Source: Devosia sp. FJ2-5-3 (GTDB lineage: Bacteria; Pseudomonadota; Alphaproteobacteria; Rhizobiales; Devosiaceae). From it: a DNA stretch of 64,000 nucleotides. The number at the start of each line of letters is the position of its first letter. The first letter of the stretch is position 1. The position numbers were made by a program, and so were the translations under genes. This document shows, piece after piece, positions 9,237 through 16,700 of the stretch. Under the pieces are notes generated by a model, which was not told the DNA's origin, searched no databases, and saw only the letters and a list, made by a program, of their open reading frames with translations. The stretch is from positions 2,824,501-2,888,500 of the forward strand of contig NZ_CP104007.1 of the NCBI RefSeq assembly GCF_029201545.1, read 5' to 3'.

Positions 9237-10495
9237 CCAAGGCCGCTATCGTCGGCATCGATCTGGGGACCTCCGGCGTCCGCGCAGCGGCGATAGACAA
9301 TGATGGCCGGGCCCTCGGCCTTGGCGCACACAGATTTTCCGCGCCACAAGAGGCCAGCGACCCCGTCCAATGGCGACAAGGCGTCGAGCACAGTCTCGCG
9401 CAGCTGGGGGAGAATGTGGATTTGTCGGCGGTGCGCGGCGTGGCTGTGGACGGCACATCAGGGACGGTGCTGGCGCTCGACAAGGCCGGTGCGCCGATCG
9501 AGGCGGCGGCGATGTACAATGCGCAGGTGTCCTCGCCCGATATTCTCGCCAGCATTGCGCATCACGCGCCGCCTTCCAGTCCCGCGCGGGGCGGCAGTTC
9601 GCCGCTCGGCAAGGCGATCGACCTCTACCGGCGCCTTGCCCCCGCGCACATCGTGCATCAGGCTGACTGGGTGGCCATGCAGCTCGGCGACGGGATCGCC
9701 TATAGCGACGAGAACAATGCGCTGAAAACTGGGTACGACCTCGATAGCCGCACCTGGCCCGCGTGGATCGAGCGGGCGGGACTGCCTGTCCATCTGCTAG
9801 CCGATGTCCGAGCTGCCGGCAGCCCGGTCGCCGCCATTGGTGCATGGGGCCGGTCGCTGGGATTGCCAATGGATTGCCGGGTGCATGTCGGGACGACGGA
9901 TGGTTGCGCCTCGTTCCTGGCCACGGGCGCTGCGGAAATCGGCGACGGGGTCACCGCGCTCGGCTCCTCCCTGGTTATAAAGCTGCTATCGGCGAAACGG
10001 ATCGAAGCGCCCGAATTCGGCATCTACAGCCACCGCGTCAATTCCATGTGGCTGGCCGGCGGCGCGTCCAACACTGGAGGGGCAGTGATCAAGGCGCTGC
10101 TGCCGGACGCCGATTTCGATGCCTTGAGCGCCCGCATTGACCCGGAAAAACCGAGCGGATTGTCCTATTATCCGCTGGCGAAACCAGGAGAGCGTTTTCC
10201 GGTGAGCGATCCCGATTTCGCGCCACGATTATCACCGCGTCCCGATGACGACGCCCTCTATTTCCAGGCGATCCTCGAGGGAATTGCCGATATCGAGGCA
10301 AGGGGATACGACATGCTCGAAGCGCTTGGCGGCCCTGCCCTCAAATCCATCCGGACCGTCGGAGGCGGCGCCGCAAACGAAGCCTGGGAGCGTATCCGGG
10401 CCAAGCGGCTCGGTGTACCCTTCCTGCCAGCGCTGTCGCTCGAGGCAGCCGTAGGTGTCGCCCGCCTGGCCCTGAGGAATGTGCAACATGGCTAA
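9233..10495 (+). CDS. FGGY-family carbohydrate kinase (xylulokinase-like)
   Basis: A 420-residue sugar kinase with GIDLGTSGVRAAAIDNDG at the N-terminus, VAVDGTSGTVLALD, GTTDGCASFLATGA, a GGASNTGGAVI adenosine-site strand and GGGAANEAWERIRAKRLGVPF near the C-terminus. These are FGGY motifs in xylulokinase-like order. It is shorter than typical xylulokinases (about 480-500). The ATG at 9233 overlaps the aldolase stop in ATGA; an upstream in-frame start at 9182 would overlap deeply and is rejected. Given its place between aldolase and phosphatase it probably phosphorylates a ketose or an aldolase product. Confidence 0.85.
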   Translation: MTKAAIVGIDLGTSGVRAAAIDNDGRALGLGAHRFSAPQEASDPVQWRQGVEHSLAQLGENVDLSAVRGVAVDGTSGTVLALDKAGAPIEAAAMYNAQVSSPDILASIAHHAPPSSPARGGSSPLGKAIDLYRRLAPAHIVHQADWVAMQLGDGIAYSDENNALKTGYDLDSRTWPAWIERAGLPVHLLADVRAAGSPVAAIGAWGRSLGLPMDCRVHVGTTDGCASFLATGAAEIGDGVTALGSSLVIKLLSAKRIEAPEFGIYSHRVNSMWLAGGASNTGGAVIKALLPDADFDALSARIDPEKPSGLSYYPLAKPGERFPVSDPDFAPRLSPRPDDDALYFQAILEGIADIEARGYDMLEALGGPALKSIRTVGGGAANEAWERIRAKRLGVPFLPALSLEAAVGVARLALRNVQHG

Positions 10496-11339
10496 GCTCG
10501 GACCCTCCGTCTCGCTGCAGGAACTTGCCGATCGATACGCCGTGTTCTTCGTCGACCAGTTCGGCGTCTTGCTGGACGGGGCGAAGCCTTATCCCGGCGC
10601 CGTCGCGGCATTGGCCTTTCTCAAGTCGCGCGGCAAGACTGTCATCATCCTCTCCAATTCAGGCCGCGCGAGCGACTATAATGGCAGGCGGCTGGAAAAG
10701 CTGGGCATCGGGCCAGACCTCTACGACCATCTGGTCACCTCAGGAGATGTTGCATTTTCCCTCGTCAGGACCGGTTGGTCGGGCCTGCCGTCATCCATTG
10801 GAACGCCATGCTTCACGATTTCGAGCGGGGGAGATACCAATCTGGCAGACCGGCTGCAGTTCCGGAACGTGTCGACGGCTGACGCTGCGGAACTCCTAGT
10901 GATATCCGGAAGCGAGGCAGACAGGATCGACCTTCAGTCATACCGGGAGATGTTGCGGCCAGCGGCCGAGCGTGGGGTGCCCGCCATCTGCACCAACCCC
11001 GACATGGAGATGCTGACCGGCAAGGGCACCGCCCCGGGCGCCGGAGCGATCGCGCGCGTCTATGAAGAATTGGGCGGCAAAGTCGGATGGATTGGAAAGC
11101 CCCATAGCGCGATCTACGAGCATGCCTTTGGGCTCTGCGGCGGGCCGGCGAAGGAAACACTTATCGCCATCGGGGACAGTATCGAACACGATATCGCGGG
11201 AGCCGCAAATTTCGGCATCGATGCAATATTGGTCCGGACCGGCATCCATTCGCGGCTTTCGGAGGCGGCGCTCGCCGGGCTGCTGGAAGAGAGCGGCGCG
11301 TTCCGGCCGATGGTGATGGCGGCGTTTCGTTTGAGCTGA
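10488..11339 (+). CDS. HAD-superfamily class IIA hydrolase (NagD-like phosphatase)
   Basis: A 283-residue HAD phosphatase. Motif I is FFVDQFGVLLDGAKPYPGA, with the nucleophilic Asp and the D-x-F/W-G-V-L pattern of the alphaproteobacterial class IIA subgroup. Motif II is IILSNSGRA, the motif III lysine lies in GWIGKPHSAIY, and motif IV is IAIGDSIEHDIAGA. It is translated in overlap with the kinase gene. I place the start at the ATG at 10488, about ten bases after an AGG; an in-frame ATG at 10479 is the alternative. A phosphatase in a sugar operon may remove a dead-end or toxic sugar phosphate. Confidence 0.82.
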   Translation: MAKLGPSVSLQELADRYAVFFVDQFGVLLDGAKPYPGAVAALAFLKSRGKTVIILSNSGRASDYNGRRLEKLGIGPDLYDHLVTSGDVAFSLVRTGWSGLPSSIGTPCFTISSGGDTNLADRLQFRNVSTADAAELLVISGSEADRIDLQSYREMLRPAAERGVPAICTNPDMEMLTGKGTAPGAGAIARVYEELGGKVGWIGKPHSAIYEHAFGLCGGPAKETLIAIGDSIEHDIAGAANFGIDAILVRTGIHSRLSEAALAGLLEESGAFRPMVMAAFRLS

Positions 11340-11451
11340 CCTCGACCGCGCGGATAATTGAAAGCCAAACTCAGGACTTTCCCCTGCGATAGCGGCACTC
11401 CGGATAAAACTCTGCTAGACTTGGCAGCGGAATATCCTTGGGACGAGGGCT

Positions 11452-11664
11452 ATGCAGTTCCAAATTGTGGCGGCGGCTTATGACGCTGCGCGTCAATATC
11501 TGCACTATACGGTCAGCGGGGAAAAAGGCGCGCGGCGCTTCACCATTTCGTCCAAGGTGAAGTGCTTGAAGGACCCGGAGACGCCCGAACGCCTGCATAT
11601 GGTCGTGCTGCTCGCCATTACCGATCACTTCAACCGGCCAAGCCCCTCGGGTCACCCTTGGTAA
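11452..11664 (+). CDS. Small hypothetical protein (70 aa)
   Basis: A 70-residue ORF with a plausible ribosome site (GACGAGGG) just before the ATG. The protein is mixed alpha/beta in character, with MQFQIVAAAYDAARQYLHYT at the start and a central RRFTISSKVKCL strand. There is no signal peptide, membrane segment or motif I recognise. It lies alone between the sugar locus and the catalase gene, converging on the latter. The coding call rests on the ribosome site, codon texture and lack of a competing ORF. Confidence 0.5.
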   Translation: MQFQIVAAAYDAARQYLHYTVSGEKGARRFTISSKVKCLKDPETPERLHMVVLLAITDHFNRPSPSGHPW

Positions 11665-11730
11665 CGAGCAATCATCGTGCGCCGGGTGAAAGCGAAGGAC
11701 GGGACGAAATCACTCGCCCCGTCGGATAGA

Positions 11731-12657
11731 CTATCGTGACGCTTTATAAAGCTTGGCCGCGATTTCGTAGAATTCTTCAGGCGCGTAGTCGGGCGTGAAG
11801 GCCGATGGCACGCCCTGCAATTGCTGCATCTTGCCGCCTTCCGGCATGCCTTCGACGACCTCCAGCGGCCCCGGAGGATCACCGGGCAAGGCCACGTCGT
11901 CGTTCGACCAGATCCCGGAGATTTCGCGATAGTCCTCGTTGCTCCAGGTGTAGAGGCGACGATGAGATCCCTCATCGAGATATTTCTGGCACTCGGGAAT
12001 TTTCGCCAGGGGGATATTGGGTGTCGGCAACATCTTCTCGATATCGACGCCGGTCAGTTTCTTGATGGCAAGGGCATAGGAATGGGCGTGGACCGACCCA
12101 CGAACCAGGAGATAGCCACAGACTTCGCGGCCCGTGGGGTCACTCAGCGTTTCGTAGACGCGCAGCTTGTGGAGGCGCGCGCCGCATTCGAGATGAAAAT
12201 TGTGCAGCAGGTCGAAGATGACGTTGCCGGTCGTGGTGACGAAGTCATTGTTCCACGAAACGCCATTGGCGTTGACCGGTGTGGCGCCGCCGCCATTGGA
12301 GAAGAACGCAGAAGCGAGACGGATATCGTTCATGGCTTCGAACGGTGTTTTGGAGATATCACCCCCGTCGCCCATGTCGCCCTTGGGCTTGTCGGGACCA
12401 TTGTTGAGCATGGCAACGCCGTTGCTGACGAGTTCCACATGAGCCAGTTCCTCGGCCGTGATCGAGGCGACCAGACTGTAGAAGGGGCGCAGCTTGTCCT
12501 TGGAGCGGAAGTTGAAGCTCTGGAACATGTAGTTGCCGAGCGTCGACATTTCCCCGTACTTGCCGCCGAGAAGCTCCTGGAGAGCAGCAGCGGCATTGGG
12601 GTCCTGTTTGGTGGGCGGTGGCAACTCGGTGATCAGCCTGTCTACTCTCATAAACAT
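11731..12657 (-). CDS. Manganese (non-haem) catalase
   Basis: A 308-residue dimanganese catalase, normal length for the family. The start MFMRVDRLITELPPP is characteristic. Ligand candidates are the Glu in LLGGKYGEMSTLGNY near residue 35, ITAEELAHVELV near 66-69, FHLECGARLHKLRVYE, and the His in VRGSVHAHSYALAI. It dismutates hydrogen peroxide in the cytoplasm. The ATG at 12657 has GAGGAG eight bases upstream; the GTG nine bases earlier abuts that site and is less likely. No partner gene or regulator is adjacent. Confidence 0.93.
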   Translation of the reverse strand: MFMRVDRLITELPPPTKQDPNAAAALQELLGGKYGEMSTLGNYMFQSFNFRSKDKLRPFYSLVASITAEELAHVELVSNGVAMLNNGPDKPKGDMGDGGDISKTPFEAMNDIRLASAFFSNGGGATPVNANGVSWNNDFVTTTGNVIFDLLHNFHLECGARLHKLRVYETLSDPTGREVCGYLLVRGSVHAHSYALAIKKLTGVDIEKMLPTPNIPLAKIPECQKYLDEGSHRRLYTWSNEDYREISGIWSNDDVALPGDPPGPLEVVEGMPEGGKMQQLQGVPSAFTPDYAPEEFYEIAAKLYKASR

Positions 12658-12938
12658 GCACGGCACTCCTCTGTTGAACTGTACTCAACGGGGGAGAGCA
12701 TGACCCGTTCCGAGGTGTTGCCCGGGTGTATGCCGGCCGTTCACAATCATGCCGGGAGAAAGAGGCGTTCAAATCCGAGCTTGCGGCCCTGCGCTTCGGC
12801 ATGGTCAAATCCGCCAAAGACAATCCGGATTCGGATCGTCCCCGCCCAGGACATGTTCCAACTGGCGCAGCAGTCTCCCTTTTCGACCAAGATTGACGCG
12901 CCGGCCGGGGAGCCGAAGAGACAAGCTGGCTACATCAT

Positions 12939-14129
12939 ATGAGTGAAATCATCGTCCTGGGCGCCGGAATGGTCGGCGTTTCGACTGCCTTGGCCCTGCA
13001 GGCAAACGGCCACGCCGTGACGCTGTTCGACCGGCGCGGCCCGGGCGAAGAGACAAGTTTCGGCAATGCGGGGATAATCCAGGCCGAGGCGGTCGAACCC
13101 TATCCGCTTCCGCTTGACCCCAAGACATTGTTCGCCATCGCGACCGGACGCACCAATGATGTGGTCTGGCGCATGAGGGACCTGCCGCACTGGCTGGTGC
13201 CCCTGCTCGGCTATGCCCGCAATTCCCTGCCGAGGGGCTATAAGGCCAATATCGCGCCGAGCTGGTCGAGGATGATCCTCAGCGCAACCGAGGACCATGC
13301 GCGCCTGATCGCAGCATCGGGGGCCGAGGCCATCATTGCGCGGGATGGGTACCGCAAGGTTTACCGCACGGCGGCCGGCTTCGATAAGGCCGTGGCGACA
13401 GCCGAACGGTATCGCTCCCAATACGGCGTTCCATCGCATACCCTTTCGGGGGCCGAGCTGGCGGACGCAGAGCCGGGACTTCAGGCCAAATTGGCCGGTG
13501 CCGTGCACTGGACATGCTCATGGTCCTGCCAGGATCCCGGTGGCCTCGTGCGCCACTATGCCGATCTCTTCATGGCGCGTGGAGGATCCATGGTCCTCGG
13601 TGATGCGAACAGTCTCGAACGCGCAGGCGCCGGCTGGCGGGTCCAGTCCAATAATGGCCCCCTGACGACGGAGCGCGTGGTGGTCTGCCTAGGACCATGG
13701 TCTCCCGCCCTGGTTGGCCGTTTCGGGCATGCCGTACCGATGGTGTACAAGCGCGGCTACCACCGGCATTTCCACGTCAAGGACGGGCCAAAACTGCCAT
13801 TGTTCGACGTGGAGACAGGCACGTTCCTGTCGCCGATGCGGATGGGACTGCGCGTCTTGACCGGCGCCGAACTCAGTACGCTGGACGCACCGCCAAGCAG
13901 CCGTCAGATCGACCGCTCGACATTGGCCGCGCGTGAGTTGTTCGCATTGGGCGAGCGGGTCGATGCCCAAGATTGGCGCGGGACGCGGCCGTTCATGCCG
14001 GGCATGCTGCCAATGATCGGACCATCGGAGAAGAACCCCGGCATGTGGTTCAATTTCGGCCATGGCCACCAGGGCTTTACCCTCGGCCCGACGAGCGCCC
14101 GTATCCTTGCCGAGAAGATGGGCCGCTAA
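12939..14129 (+). CDS. FAD-dependent D-amino-acid dehydrogenase-like oxidoreductase (DadA family)
   Basis: A 396-residue DAO-fold flavoprotein. It starts with the dinucleotide-binding loop IIVLGAGMVGVSTALALQ and an acidic strand end (LFDRR). FGNAGIIQAE is the second FAD-contact loop typical of DadA-like enzymes, and MWFNFGHGHQGFTLGPTSAR is the C-terminal FAD site. The family oxidises D-amino acids or related amines and passes electrons to the membrane chain. The downstream gene on the opposite strand is a putative amino-acid exporter; the two converge closely. The substrate (D-Ala, hydroxyproline or other) is unresolved. Confidence 0.85.
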   Translation: MSEIIVLGAGMVGVSTALALQANGHAVTLFDRRGPGEETSFGNAGIIQAEAVEPYPLPLDPKTLFAIATGRTNDVVWRMRDLPHWLVPLLGYARNSLPRGYKANIAPSWSRMILSATEDHARLIAASGAEAIIARDGYRKVYRTAAGFDKAVATAERYRSQYGVPSHTLSGAELADAEPGLQAKLAGAVHWTCSWSCQDPGGLVRHYADLFMARGGSMVLGDANSLERAGAGWRVQSNNGPLTTERVVVCLGPWSPALVGRFGHAVPMVYKRGYHRHFHVKDGPKLPLFDVETGTFLSPMRMGLRVLTGAELSTLDAPPSSRQIDRSTLAARELFALGERVDAQDWRGTRPFMPGMLPMIGPSEKNPGMWFNFGHGHQGFTLGPTSARILAEKMGR

Positions 14130-14136
14130 GCCGGCC

Positions 14137-15045
14137 TCACCCAGCGTCTGCTGGCGCGATTTCAACGGCGGCCTGGCGGCGGAACAGCATATCCTTTGCC
14201 GCCACCACCGCACCCAGGGTGATGAGCCCGCAGGCAATCACGACGCTCATGCTGAACTCCGCATAGCCGGAGACGATGAGAAGGAGCGTGGACAGAAGGG
14301 GGGCAAGGTAGGACGCCGCCCCCAGGATCTGGATATCCCCCTGCTTGACCCCGATGTCCCAGACATAGAAGGCGAGACCCACTGGCGCGAGACCGAGCCC
14401 GACAATGGCCACCCATTGCCACGGCGAGGTCGGCCAGACAGTGGTTTCAAGAGCCAAATGGCTCAGCCAGGCCAGGACGGCCACCACAAGGCAAAATCCT
14501 GCGATGGCTTCGCTTGGAACTCTGGCCAGCCGGCGCGAGAGAATGGAATAGCTGGCCCAGGCGAAGGCAGCAAAAAGGGCCGCGGCGTAGCCGAGGACAT
14601 ATTGCGCCTCGAGCACCAGTCCCTGCCCGCGCGTAACGACCAGCACGGTGCCGGCCAGAGCCAGCACGCAGCCGGCGATGTGGTTCCAGCGAAGCTTCTC
14701 CCCCGGGAGCATGGCAGACATCACCACGATCAGCACGGGCCAAAGGTAGTTGATGAGGCTGGCTTCGACCGGCGGTGCATTCTTAAGCGCAAAGAAATAG
14801 GCAAAATGGTAGCCGGCAAGGCCCAGCACGCCAACAAGCCAAACCGAGAGAGGCTGGCGCATCGCCTTGATCGCGCCGGGCCTGACGATCATCAGGCACA
14901 CACCGCCGATGGCAAAAGTAACCGCGGTGAACTGAAGCGGAGGCATGTCGCCGCTGGCCGCAGTCAAGGTTGCCAAAAGCGACCAGAGCACGACGGCCAA
15001 AAGGCCGATCAGGGTCGCGGTGGAGCGGGAGAGCGCGTGGGACAT
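14137..15045 (-). CDS. EamA/DMT-superfamily transporter (YddG-like)
   Basis: A 302-residue membrane protein with about ten hydrophobic helices arranged as two EamA repeats. It opens SRSTATLIGLLAVVLWSLLA and has LAGYHFAYFFALKNAPPVEA at the repeat junction. The second repeat contains GYAAALFAAFAWASYSILSR and VGLAFYVWDIGVKQGDIQ. The overall sequence recalls the aromatic amino acid exporter YddG. It probably exports amino acids or related metabolites across the inner membrane. It ends seven bases past the stop of the convergent oxidoreductase gene. Confidence 0.82.
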   Translation of the reverse strand: MSHALSRSTATLIGLLAVVLWSLLATLTAASGDMPPLQFTAVTFAIGGVCLMIVRPGAIKAMRQPLSVWLVGVLGLAGYHFAYFFALKNAPPVEASLINYLWPVLIVVMSAMLPGEKLRWNHIAGCVLALAGTVLVVTRGQGLVLEAQYVLGYAAALFAAFAWASYSILSRRLARVPSEAIAGFCLVVAVLAWLSHLALETTVWPTSPWQWVAIVGLGLAPVGLAFYVWDIGVKQGDIQILGAASYLAPLLSTLLLIVSGYAEFSMSVVIACGLITLGAVVAAKDMLFRRQAAVEIAPADAG

Positions 15046-15108
15046 GCCGCAGCTTTATGGGGAAAGCCGGGGCCGGGGAAGGGCGAAAGCGTCCCTCCCC
15101 GTCTGCTA

Positions 15109-15303
15109 TCAATATTTCGCAGTGGCGTCGCTCGCTGGGAAAGTCTCGTCGACGCTTTCATCGACCTCGTCCCACTGGCGGGGTGGGCTCTCTTGCGCCT
15201 CGCTGCCGGCGTCGCGGATCTGCACGGGTGCATCCTTGGGGCCAGGCTTCTTGCCATCGCGCATGGCGGCGGCTTCGTCAGTCTTTTTCGGGGTGTCTTT
15301 CAT
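15109..15303 (-). CDS. Small acidic hypothetical protein with DESVDETFPASD tail (64 aa)
   Basis: A 64-residue hydrophilic protein. The ATG at 15303 is chosen because GGAGG lies seven bases before it; a longer reading upstream lacks a ribosome site. The first half is Lys/Asp-rich and the second ends with DEVDESVDETFPASDATAKY. The E-x-FPASD-P/A pattern is common at the end of small uncharacterised alphaproteobacterial proteins (recollection). No membrane segment or cysteine is present. Function unknown. Confidence 0.65.
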   Translation of the reverse strand: MKDTPKKTDEAAAMRDGKKPGPKDAPVQIRDAGSEAQESPPRQWDEVDESVDETFPASDATAKY

Positions 15304-15465
15304 GATCGGTACCTCCAAAAAGTAAAACGGCATGCCGGGACATCGGTTGCGCGCCATCCGCCAGAGCCAGCAAGATTTCGGAAAACAGCCTGGCTGGAGG
15401 CCAGGTTTGCGCGGCGACATCGCGGTGAACAACGCGATGCCAACGCTTGCCAAGCCTGTGGTTAT

Positions 15466-15482
15466 TGCCCACTAGATGGGCA
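15466..15482. promoter_or_regulatory. Short inverted repeat upstream of the BMP operon
   Basis: TGCCCA (15466-15471) and TGGGCA (15477-15482) are separated by five bases and lie about 40 bases upstream of the binding-protein start. The position suits an operator. No local regulator gene is adjacent, so the assignment is tentative. Confidence 0.3.
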
Positions 15483-15522
15483 CTTGGGAAACCTGGGCTA
15501 ACTTTTCTACAAACGGGGTGAG

Positions 15523-16515
15523 ATGATGATGAAACTTGTGTTGGGCCGTCGCGGCTTCGTTTCTGTCATGGCTGCAGGCGTGGCGTTGGCCATGTCGGGC
15601 ACCGCAATCGCGCAGGAAGCGCTCAAGGTCGCCGCGATCTGGACCGTGCCGGTCGAGCAGCAGTGGGCGAGCCGCCTGCACAATGCGCTCGTCGCCGCCG
15701 ACGCTGCCGGCACCATTGAATATGTCTATTCGGAGAACATCTCCAACACTGATTATGAGCGCGTGATGCGCGAATATTCCGAGCAGGGCAACAAGCTGAT
15801 CATCGGCGAGGCCTTTGGCGTGGAGCAGCCCTCGCGTGCCGTTGCCGAAGAATATCCCGAAGTGATGTATCTGATGGGCTCGTCGCTGCAGCCCGTAGAG
15901 CCGAACTATGCGACCTTCGACAACTTCATCCAGGAACCGAGCTATCTCACTGGCATGATTGCCGGTCTCAAGACCGAGAGCAACCAGATCGGCATGATCG
16001 GCGGCTACGCAATCCCCGAAGTGAACCGCCTGATGAACGCCTTCATGGACGGCGCGCTGTCGGTCAATCCGGATGTGAAATTCTCGGTGAGCTTCATCAA
16101 CTCCTGGTATGATCCCCCGAAGGCCAAGGAATCCGCCTTCGCCATGATCGATGCCGGCGCCGATATTCTCTACGCCGAACGTTTTGGTGTGTCCGACGCT
16201 GCCAAGGAACGCGGCATTCTCGCCATCGGCAACGTCATCGACACCGCTGCCGACTATCCGGGCACGATCCTGGCGTCCGCGCTCTGGCACGGCGAGCCGA
16301 TGATCAACAAGGCCATTGAAGACGTCAAGGCCGGCACATTCACCGCCTCCGACTACGGCATCTATGCCTTCATGGAACACGGTGGTTCGAGCCTCGTGGT
16401 CGACGAAGCCCTGGCCGGCGCCGATGCGGTTGCTGCAGCCAAGGCCAAGGAAGCCGAAATCCTGGCCGGCACGTTCAAAGTCGAGATCGACGACAGCGAG
16501 CCGAAGTCCAACTGA
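15523..16515 (+). CDS. BMP-family ABC transporter substrate-binding protein
   Basis: A 330-residue binding protein of the Bmp/PnrA class. The leader reads LGRRGFVSVMAAG then a hydrophobic core and GTAIAQE. The twin arginine is noticeable, so Tat export is possible, though a Sec leader is equally likely. The mature part begins LKVAAIWTVPVEQQWASRLH and contains YVYSENISNTDYERVMREY and IGMIGGYAIPEVNRLMNAF. Known relatives bind purine nucleosides or nucleobases. Three tandem ATG codons follow GGGGTGAG, so the exact start is uncertain by two residues. It heads a transporter-deaminase operon. Confidence 0.9.
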   Translation: MMMKLVLGRRGFVSVMAAGVALAMSGTAIAQEALKVAAIWTVPVEQQWASRLHNALVAADAAGTIEYVYSENISNTDYERVMREYSEQGNKLIIGEAFGVEQPSRAVAEEYPEVMYLMGSSLQPVEPNYATFDNFIQEPSYLTGMIAGLKTESNQIGMIGGYAIPEVNRLMNAFMDGALSVNPDVKFSVSFINSWYDPPKAKESAFAMIDAGADILYAERFGVSDAAKERGILAIGNVIDTAADYPGTILASALWHGEPMINKAIEDVKAGTFTASDYGIYAFMEHGGSSLVVDEALAGADAVAAAKAKEAEILAGTFKVEIDDSEPKSN

Positions 16516-16541
16516 GCTTTGGGAGCCATGAGAGATCGTGG

Positions 16542-16665
16542 CCCCCACCACCCCCACCCAACCTCCCCCTGATAGGTGGATGAAACGAGGCGGTGGGGAG
16601 AACAGATCGTGCCTCCAACACAGCTCTACCCCTCCCCCTTCTGAGGGGGAGGTCGGGTGGAGGTG
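16542..16665. repeat. Long GC-rich inverted repeat between bmp and ATPase genes (family B)
   Basis: CCCCCACCCAACCTCCCCC at the left and GGGGGAGGTCGGGTGGAGG at the right are imperfect reverse complements. The right arm also folds on itself (CCTCCCCC / GGGGGAGG). The element fills the gap after the binding-protein gene. Related half-elements occur at 37733-37773 and 58523-58571, so it is a dispersed intergenic repeat. It could stabilise the upstream message end. Confidence 0.7.
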
Positions 16666-16700
16666 ACGGCAAGCTCAAAGTCCCTTTGCGCGAGCAGTAA

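Noticed and set aside
12658..12938. Possible small gene between catalase and oxidoreductase
   Set aside because: Three short overlapping readings exist, but none has both a ribosome site and a plausible protein; it looks like plain intergenic DNA.
11821..12942. A 373-codon plus-strand ORF opposite manganese catalase
   Set aside because: Catalase ligands are complete on the minus strand; the ORF is a mirror reading that runs into the next gene.
14062..15501. A 479-codon plus-strand ORF over the DMT transporter and the small acidic protein
   Set aside because: It overlaps the end of the oxidoreductase gene and is antisense to a transporter with convincing helices; the predicted protein has no domain.
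16542..16665. Insertion sequence or CRISPR remnant at the GC-rich repeats
   Set aside because: There is no transposase reading, no target duplication and no regularly spaced repeats; the arms are inverted and short.
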